A DNA stretch of 64,000 nucleotides from Leifsonia williamsii (GTDB lineage Bacteria; Actinomycetota; Actinomycetes; Actinomycetales; Microbacteriaceae): assembly GCF_030433685.1 (NCBI RefSeq), contig NZ_JAROCF010000001.1, positions 3,100,001 to 3,164,000 of the forward strand, written 5' to 3'. The notes beneath the pieces were generated by a model, which saw only the letters and a program-made list of their open reading frames with translations, was not told the DNA's origin and ran no database searches. A program made the position numbers and the translations under genes. Positions 57,354 to 64,000 of this stretch are shown here, piece after piece; position 1 is the stretch's first letter, and each line of letters begins with the position of its first letter.

Positions 57354-58538
57354 ATGACCCGACTCCGCCCGCTCGGCGCGATCGCCGGCACCCTCGCCGG
57401 CGCCGCCGCCCTGGCCGCCGCGCTCACCGGCTGCGTCCCCAACACGCCCGCCGACGCCAAGGCCGAGGCCATCGCCGTCACGCTGAAGGACGAGACCTGC
57501 ACGGTCGACACCGCGACGGCACCGGCCGGGGCGGTCACGTTCCAGGTGACCAACACGGGCTCCGACGTCAACGAGTTCGAGGTGCTCGCCGAGGACAAGC
57601 TGCGGATCGCCGGCGAGAAGGAGAACATCGGGCCGGGCACGACCGTCAACTACGTCGTCCAGCTGCCGGAGGGCTCCTACTTCACCGCCTGCAAGAAGGG
57701 CATGGTCGGCACCCCGACCTCCCTCGCCGCGTTCACCGTCACGAAGGGCTCCGGCGCGAAGACCTCCGCCAGCGAGAGCAAGCAGGTCGCCCAGGCGGTC
57801 ACCAACTACACGTCGTACGTGAAGGACCAGACCGGTCAGCTGCTCGCCGCGACCAAGGCGTTCGCGGCCGACTACGCGGCGGGTAACGACGACGCGGCCC
57901 GCGCGGCCTACGCGAAGTCCCGCGCCTTCTACGAGCGCATCGAGCCGACGGCGGAGCAGTTCGGCGACATCGACCCGGCGCTCGACCTGCGCGAGGCCGA
58001 CCTCGAGCAGGGCCAGGACTGGACCGGCTGGCACCACATCGAGAAGGACCTGTGGGCGCCCGCCGGCTACACACCCTCCGACGCGGCCGCCCGGACGAAG
58101 CTCGCCGACAAGCTGGTAGCCGACACGCAGAAGCTCTACGACCTCGTGTACGCGAAGGACTTCTCGCTCACCCTCGACCAGATCTCCAACGGAGCGAGCG
58201 GACTCATGGAGGAGGTCTCGGCCAGCAAGATCTCCGGCGAGGAGGAGATCTTCTCCCACACCGACCTCTCCGACTTCAAGGCCAACGTCGAGGGCGCCGA
58301 GGTCGCCTACGGGACGGTCCGCGACCTCCTGAAGGCCAAGAACGCCGACGGCGCCGCCCTGGTGAAGAAGCTCGACACCGAGTTCGCCGGCATCGACAAG
58401 CTGCTCGCGCAGTACGCGAAGGGTGACGGTTACGTCAGCTACACCGAGCTCAGCACCGACCAGGTGAAGGAGCTGTCCGACGAGGTGAACGCCGTGAGCG
58501 AGCCGCTCAGCCAGGTCACGGCCGTCCTCGTGAAGTAG
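57354..58538 (+). CDS. efeO: iron uptake lipoprotein EfeO
   Basis: This 394-residue substrate-binding lipoprotein has a signal peptide ending at the lipobox LTGC (Cys27), an N-terminal cupredoxin-like domain (about 35-125, with Cys47 and Cys104 where copper- or iron-binding residues lie in EfeO) and a C-terminal M75 peptidase-like helical domain with the HHIEKD metal motif (about 227). It is thought to bind ferric or ferrous iron and hand it to EfeU. It lies 119 bp after efeU and 7 bp before efeB. Confidence 0.93.
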   Translation: MTRLRPLGAIAGTLAGAAALAAALTGCVPNTPADAKAEAIAVTLKDETCTVDTATAPAGAVTFQVTNTGSDVNEFEVLAEDKLRIAGEKENIGPGTTVNYVVQLPEGSYFTACKKGMVGTPTSLAAFTVTKGSGAKTSASESKQVAQAVTNYTSYVKDQTGQLLAATKAFAADYAAGNDDAARAAYAKSRAFYERIEPTAEQFGDIDPALDLREADLEQGQDWTGWHHIEKDLWAPAGYTPSDAAARTKLADKLVADTQKLYDLVYAKDFSLTLDQISNGASGLMEEVSASKISGEEEIFSHTDLSDFKANVEGAEVAYGTVRDLLKAKNADGAALVKKLDTEFAGIDKLLAQYAKGDGYVSYTELSTDQVKELSDEVNAVSEPLSQVTAVLVK

Positions 58539-58545
58539 CGGCCGC

Positions 58546-59889
58546 GTGAACGCAGAGCGTCCGGCCGAGCGCCCGGAGTCCGACGACCCGAAGTCCGACG
58601 GCCCAACGTCCGACGGCTCGGGGCGCTCCGGCCTGTCCCGGCGCGGACTGCTCGGTCTCGCCGGCGCCGCCGTCGGAGCGGGCGTCGTCGGTGCCGGCAT
58701 CGGGGTCGCGGCCGACCGTGCGATCGCGGGCGCGACGGCGTCGTCGGCGGCGGTCTACCCGTTCTACGGCGAGCACCAGGCCGGCATCACGACCCCCGCT
58801 CAGGACCGCCTCCACTTCGCCGCCTTCGATGTGGCTGCCGACCTCGACCGCGCCGGGCTGATCGAGCTGCTGCACGACTGGACCGCCGCGGCCGCCCGCA
58901 TGACCCAGGGCCGCCCGGCCGGGAAGTACGGGCCCGCCTCCGGCCCCCTCGACGTGCCACCGGACGACACCGGGGAGGCGCTCGACCTGCCGCCCGGCGG
59001 CCTGACGCTGACCTTCGGGTTCGGGCCGACGCTCTTCACGACGGCGGACGGGAAGGACCGCTTCGGGCTCGCGTCGAAGCGGCCGGAGGCGCTGGTCGAC
59101 CTCCCCCACTTCCCCGGAGACGCGCTGATCGACCAGCTCACCGGCGGCGACCTCTGCGTGCAGGCCTGCAGCGAGGACCCGCAGGTCGCCGTGCACGCCA
59201 TCCGCAACCTGTCGCGCATCGCGTTCGGCCGCGCCTCGATCCGCTGGTCGCAGCTCGGGTTCGGGCGCACCTCCTCCACCTCCCGCAGTCAGGTGACGCC
59301 GCGCAACCTGTTCGGCTTCAAGGACGGCACCGCGAACATCAAGTCCGAGGACACCGCGGTCGTCGAGGACCAGGTGTGGGCCGCGGCGAAGGACGGCGCC
59401 GGCTGGATGGCGGGAGGCTCGTACCTGGTCGCCCGCAAGATCCGCATGGTCATCGAGACCTGGGACCGGCAGCAGCTCGGCGAGCAGGAGCGCATCGTCG
59501 GCCGCGACAAGGGCGAGGGCGCCCCGCTCTCGGGCGGGACGGAATTCACCGAGCCGAACTTCCTCGCGCTCGCGAAGAGCGGCGGCGGCACCGCCATCGA
59601 CCCGGACTCGCACGTGCGGCTCGCGCACCCGACGAGCAACAACGGCGCGCAGCTGCTGCGCCGCGGCTACAACTTCGTCGACGGCAACGACGACCTCGGG
59701 AGGCTCAACGCGGGCCTGTTCTTCATCGCGTTCCAGCGCGACCCGCGGGCGCAGTTCATCCCGATCCAGACCCGGCTCGCCAAGAACGACCTCATGAACG
59801 AGTACCTCCGCCACGTCGGCTCCGCCGTCTTCGCGGTGCCGCCGGGCGCTCGAGAGGGCTCCTACATCGGGGCGGGGCTCTTCGCATAG
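58546..59889 (+). CDS. efeB: deferrochelatase/peroxidase EfeB (DyP type)
   Basis: A 447-residue Tat-exported haem peroxidase. The twin-arginine signal has LSRRGLLGLAGAAV (about residue 25-40). The DyP motif GFKDGTAN (about 256-262) supplies the catalytic Asp, and the proximal haem His is in HPTSNNG (about 366). The enzyme is reported to release iron from haem and to oxidise Fe(II). It completes efeUOB and starts at a GTG 7 bp after efeO. Its stop lies inside the left arm of the terminator. Confidence 0.94.
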   Translation: MNAERPAERPESDDPKSDGPTSDGSGRSGLSRRGLLGLAGAAVGAGVVGAGIGVAADRAIAGATASSAAVYPFYGEHQAGITTPAQDRLHFAAFDVAADLDRAGLIELLHDWTAAAARMTQGRPAGKYGPASGPLDVPPDDTGEALDLPPGGLTLTFGFGPTLFTTADGKDRFGLASKRPEALVDLPHFPGDALIDQLTGGDLCVQACSEDPQVAVHAIRNLSRIAFGRASIRWSQLGFGRTSSTSRSQVTPRNLFGFKDGTANIKSEDTAVVEDQVWAAAKDGAGWMAGGSYLVARKIRMVIETWDRQQLGEQERIVGRDKGEGAPLSGGTEFTEPNFLALAKSGGGTAIDPDSHVRLAHPTSNNGAQLLRRGYNFVDGNDDLGRLNAGLFFIAFQRDPRAQFIPIQTRLAKNDLMNEYLRHVGSAVFAVPPGAREGSYIGAGLFA

Positions 59890-59956
59890 CCGCCGAGCAC
59901 AGGAAAAAGGCTCCGAATCACGACGATTCGGAGCCTTTTTCCTGTGCTCGGCGGCT
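59888..59956. terminator. bidirectional terminator, 32-bp perfect stem
   Basis: A perfect 32-bp stem (59888-59919 with 59925-59956) and 5-base loop separates convergent efeB and typA. Five A on the left arm and five T on the right (AAAAA/TTTTT) lie inside the stem, so a shorter hairpin with U-tract could form on either strand. Confidence 0.85.
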
Positions 59957-59983
59957 GCCGTGCGGGAAGTCGGGAGACGCGGG

Positions 59984-61900
<1,917 letters not shown>

Positions 61901-61980
61901 GCGTGAGGACTCGACTCTCGTCAGGGAGGAAGGGGAACGTTACATCCTATCGCAGGTTCCCCCGCCTCCCGCTGAGAGCC

Positions 61981-63837
61981 CTACAGCCCCTGCGCGACCG
62001 GCGGCTCCGGCTCCTGCGGCAGGCCCTCGTTGACCGGCACGACCTCGTCGGAGCCGGCGGCGAGCAGCTGGAGGCGCAGCTCGCGGCGGGCGCGCTGCTG
62101 CTCGGGGTCGGGCAGCGGTACCGCGGCGAGGAGGCGCTGCGTGTACGCCTCCTTCGGGTAGCGGAGGATCTCGTCGCGCGTGCCGACCTCGACCAGGTGG
62201 CCGTGGTGCATCACCGCGATGCGATCGGCGAGCACGTCGATGACCGCGAGGTCGTGGGTGATGAACAGGCACGCGAAGTTCATCTCGCGCTGCAGCTGCT
62301 GCATCAGCTCCAGCACGCGGGCCTGCACCGAGACGTCGAGCGCGGAGGTCGGCTCGTCGGCGATCAGCACCTGCGGCTCCAGCGACAGTGCACGGGCGAT
62401 GCCGACGCGCTGCTTCTGGCCGCCGGAGAGCTCGTGCGGGAACCGGCTGCGGTAGGCGCGCGGCAGCTCGACGCTGTCGAGGAGGCGGTCGACCTCCTTC
62501 GCCAGCTCGGCGCCCTTGAGCTTCTTGGCCAGCCGGAGCGGCTCGCCGATGGAGTCGGCGATCTGGAGACGCGGGTTCAGCGACGACGACGGGTCCTGGA
62601 ACACGATGCCGACGTTGCGGTGCAGCTTGCGGATGTCGTCGCGGCCGGCGTTGCTGATGTCCTGACCGGCGACGACGAGCTTGCCCGAGTGGATGGGCAG
62701 CAGGCCGATCGCGGCGCGGCCGAGCGTCGTCTTGCCCGAGCCCGACTCGCCCACGAGGCCGACGACCTCGCCCTCGTGGATCTGCAGGTCGATGTCGCTC
62801 GCGGCGCGGAACGCGGGGACGCGGCCGTGCTTCGGGTACTCGATCGCCACGTTCTGGAAGTCGACGACCACCGGGCGGCGGTCCATCTCGGCCTTCTCGT
62901 GCTCGGCCTGCGCCAGGCGCTCGTTGACGCGGATGCGCTCGGCGAGCTCGGCGTCGACCGACTCGGTGCCGAGCGCGAGCGCGGCAGTGGTGTCGATCTC
63001 CTCGTCCTCGCGCTGGCCGAGGTGCGGCACGGCGTCGAGAAGGGCGATCGTGTACGGGTGCTGCGGCGCCTCGAAGACCTGGGCGACGGTGCCCGACTCC
63101 ACGATGTCGCCCTTGCGCATCACGACGATGTTGTCGGCGAGGTCGGCGACGACGCCCATGTCATGGGTGATCAGCAGGATCGCGCTGTCGAGCCGGTCGC
63201 GGAGGCTGCGCAGCAGCTCCAGGATCTCGGCCTGCACGGTCACGTCCAGAGCGGTGGTCGGCTCGTCGGCGATGAGGAGCTTCGGGTCGCACGAGATCGA
63301 CTGCGCGATCATGGCGCGCTGCCGCTGACCGCCGGAGAGCTGGTGCGGGTAGGAGTTGAACGCCTTCACCGGGTCCGGCAGCTCGACCATCTCGAGCAGC
63401 TCGAGGGCGCGCTCCTTGGCCTCGTGCGGCGACATCCCGAAGTGGATGCGGAGCGTCTCGACGATCTGGGAGCCGACCGTGTAGACGGGGTTCAGCGCGG
63501 TCATCGGCTCCTGGAAGATCACCGACACCTGACGGCCGCGGACGCGGCGCATCTGCTGCGGGTTCAGGCCGGTGAGCTCGCGCCCCTCCAGCTTGATCGA
63601 GCCCTGGACGCGGGAGTTCGTGGGCAGCAGGTCGAGGATCGCCATCGAGCTCGCGCTCTTGCCCGAGCCGGACTCGCCGACGATGGCGAGCACCTCGCCC
63701 GCCTTGATCGCGTAGTTGAGCTTCTTGGCTGCTGGCACCCAGACGTTGTCCACGCCGAAGTCGACGGAGAGGTCGGTGACCTCCAGCACGGGGGCGTCGG
63801 TGACGACGCCGGCCTGACCGGGGGTGGTGGCGGTCAT
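61981..63837 (-). CDS. fused dual-ATPase peptide/nickel ABC transporter protein (DppD-DppF type)
   Basis: A 618-residue protein with two complete ABC domains: the first Walker A GESGSGKSA (about 54-61) and LSGGQRQRAMIAQ, then the second Walker A GESGSGKTTLG (about 370) with LSGGQKQRVGIARAL. Each half carries an oligopeptide/dipeptide (OppD/OppF) C-terminal motif; here both are encoded by one gene. The dppB/dppC permease genes are not visible; only 163 bp remain upstream, and a divergent ORF begins there. Substrate probably peptides. Confidence 0.88.
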   Translation of the reverse strand: MTATTPGQAGVVTDAPVLEVTDLSVDFGVDNVWVPAAKKLNYAIKAGEVLAIVGESGSGKSASSMAILDLLPTNSRVQGSIKLEGRELTGLNPQQMRRVRGRQVSVIFQEPMTALNPVYTVGSQIVETLRIHFGMSPHEAKERALELLEMVELPDPVKAFNSYPHQLSGGQRQRAMIAQSISCDPKLLIADEPTTALDVTVQAEILELLRSLRDRLDSAILLITHDMGVVADLADNIVVMRKGDIVESGTVAQVFEAPQHPYTIALLDAVPHLGQREDEEIDTTAALALGTESVDAELAERIRVNERLAQAEHEKAEMDRRPVVVDFQNVAIEYPKHGRVPAFRAASDIDLQIHEGEVVGLVGESGSGKTTLGRAAIGLLPIHSGKLVVAGQDISNAGRDDIRKLHRNVGIVFQDPSSSLNPRLQIADSIGEPLRLAKKLKGAELAKEVDRLLDSVELPRAYRSRFPHELSGGQKQRVGIARALSLEPQVLIADEPTSALDVSVQARVLELMQQLQREMNFACLFITHDLAVIDVLADRIAVMHHGHLVEVGTRDEILRYPKEAYTQRLLAAVPLPDPEQQRARRELRLQLLAAGSDEVVPVNEGLPQEPEPPVAQGL

Positions 63838-63905
63838 GATTCGTGGTTCCTTTCGCGGGCGCGCATCGGCCGGGCGGCTTGTGGCCGGGGTGAGAGCATG
63901 GAGCC

Positions 63906-64000
63906 ATGCCCCTCGACCCCTCCGCCGATGGCGACGTCTTCGTGTCCCGGTTCAACCGGGTGCTTGCGATCCTGATCTGGGCGGCGTGCGCCGCGCTGGC
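63906..64000 (+). CDS. membrane protein, N-terminal fragment
   Basis: An open frame from the ATG at 63906 runs past the window edge: 31 complete codons, ending in a hydrophobic helix (VLAILIWAACAALA). The acidic head then Arg/Asn then helix looks like the start of an actinobacterial PH-domain membrane protein, but this is a guess. The Shine-Dalgarno (GGAG) is too close. Divergent from the dual ATPase by 68 bp. Confidence 0.45.
   Translation, partial: MPLDPSADGDVFVSRFNRVLAILIWAACAAL

Overview
This window is high-GC chromosomal DNA from an actinobacterium, most likely a member of the Microbacteriaceae close to Leifsonia. The evidence is the very high GC at third codon positions, the many GTG starts, the frequent 4-bp ATGA/GTGA stop-start overlaps, and the gene order dapF-miaA-miaB-recX-recA-DUF3046-clgR-cinA-pgsA-ftsK. 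A PriA-type HisA, an IdeR/DtxR box and a lexA/LysM SOS pair agree with this. Nearly all of it looks like core genome. I see no rRNA, tRNA, CRISPR array, insertion sequence or prophage.

Layout. 0-9.7 kb: a truncated JmjC-type cupin, an Apd1-like ferredoxin, a VOC protein, an AraC regulator coupled to a large RecB-type nuclease/helicase, a HhH-GPD repair protein, a small membrane protein, an MFS exporter and an SseB protein. 9.7-12.8 kb: histidine operon hisC-hisB-hisH-priA, with sseB overlapping its end. 12.9-16.5 kb: an SOS-type divergent pair (LysM membrane protein and lexA), hflX and a methyltransferase. 16.6-27.4 kb: dapF, tRNA modification (miaA, miaB), recombination (recX, recA), the ClgR regulator, cinA, phospholipid synthesis (pgsA) and the DNA translocase ftsK. 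27.5-31.0 kb: an acetyltransferase and a three-gene MacAB-like ABC efflux operon. 31.1-39.9 kb: RNase J, dapA, osmC, a SDR epimerase, dapB with a TPR-like partner, two small enzymes, an M16 protease and a TetR regulator. 39.9-41.2 kb: an aldo/keto reductase with an odd Ala-rich head.

41.4-50.1 kb is a catabolic locus: CitE-like lyase, MaoC hydratase, CoA transferase A/B, acyl-CoA dehydrogenase, biotin-dependent carboxylase alpha and beta, and a divergent TetR gene. Its content matches the M. tuberculosis Rv2498c-Rv2506 leucine/itaconate locus. Two copies of one palindrome lie in the divergent promoter. 50.2-56.3 kb: penicillin-acylase-type hydrolase, citrate synthase, dapC, 7Fe ferredoxin and a membrane protein. 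56.3-59.9 kb: the iron uptake operon efeUOB behind a near-consensus IdeR box, closed by a 32-bp-stem terminator. 59.9-64 kb: typA, a fused two-ATPase peptide ABC protein, and the start of a divergent membrane protein.

No new multi-gene defence or mobile system is evident. The points most worth checking are: matching variant SOS boxes at lexA/LysM and recA; the twin operators and rearranged gene order of the leucine locus; a two-copy, three-arm intergenic repeat; homopolymer tracts at the 5' end of miaA that look like a sequence error; and the nuclease-helicase/AraC/VOC gene group. No gene-free stretch exceeds 300 bases; the longest are about 226 bp (41237-41462) and 210 bp (33829-34038), both described.
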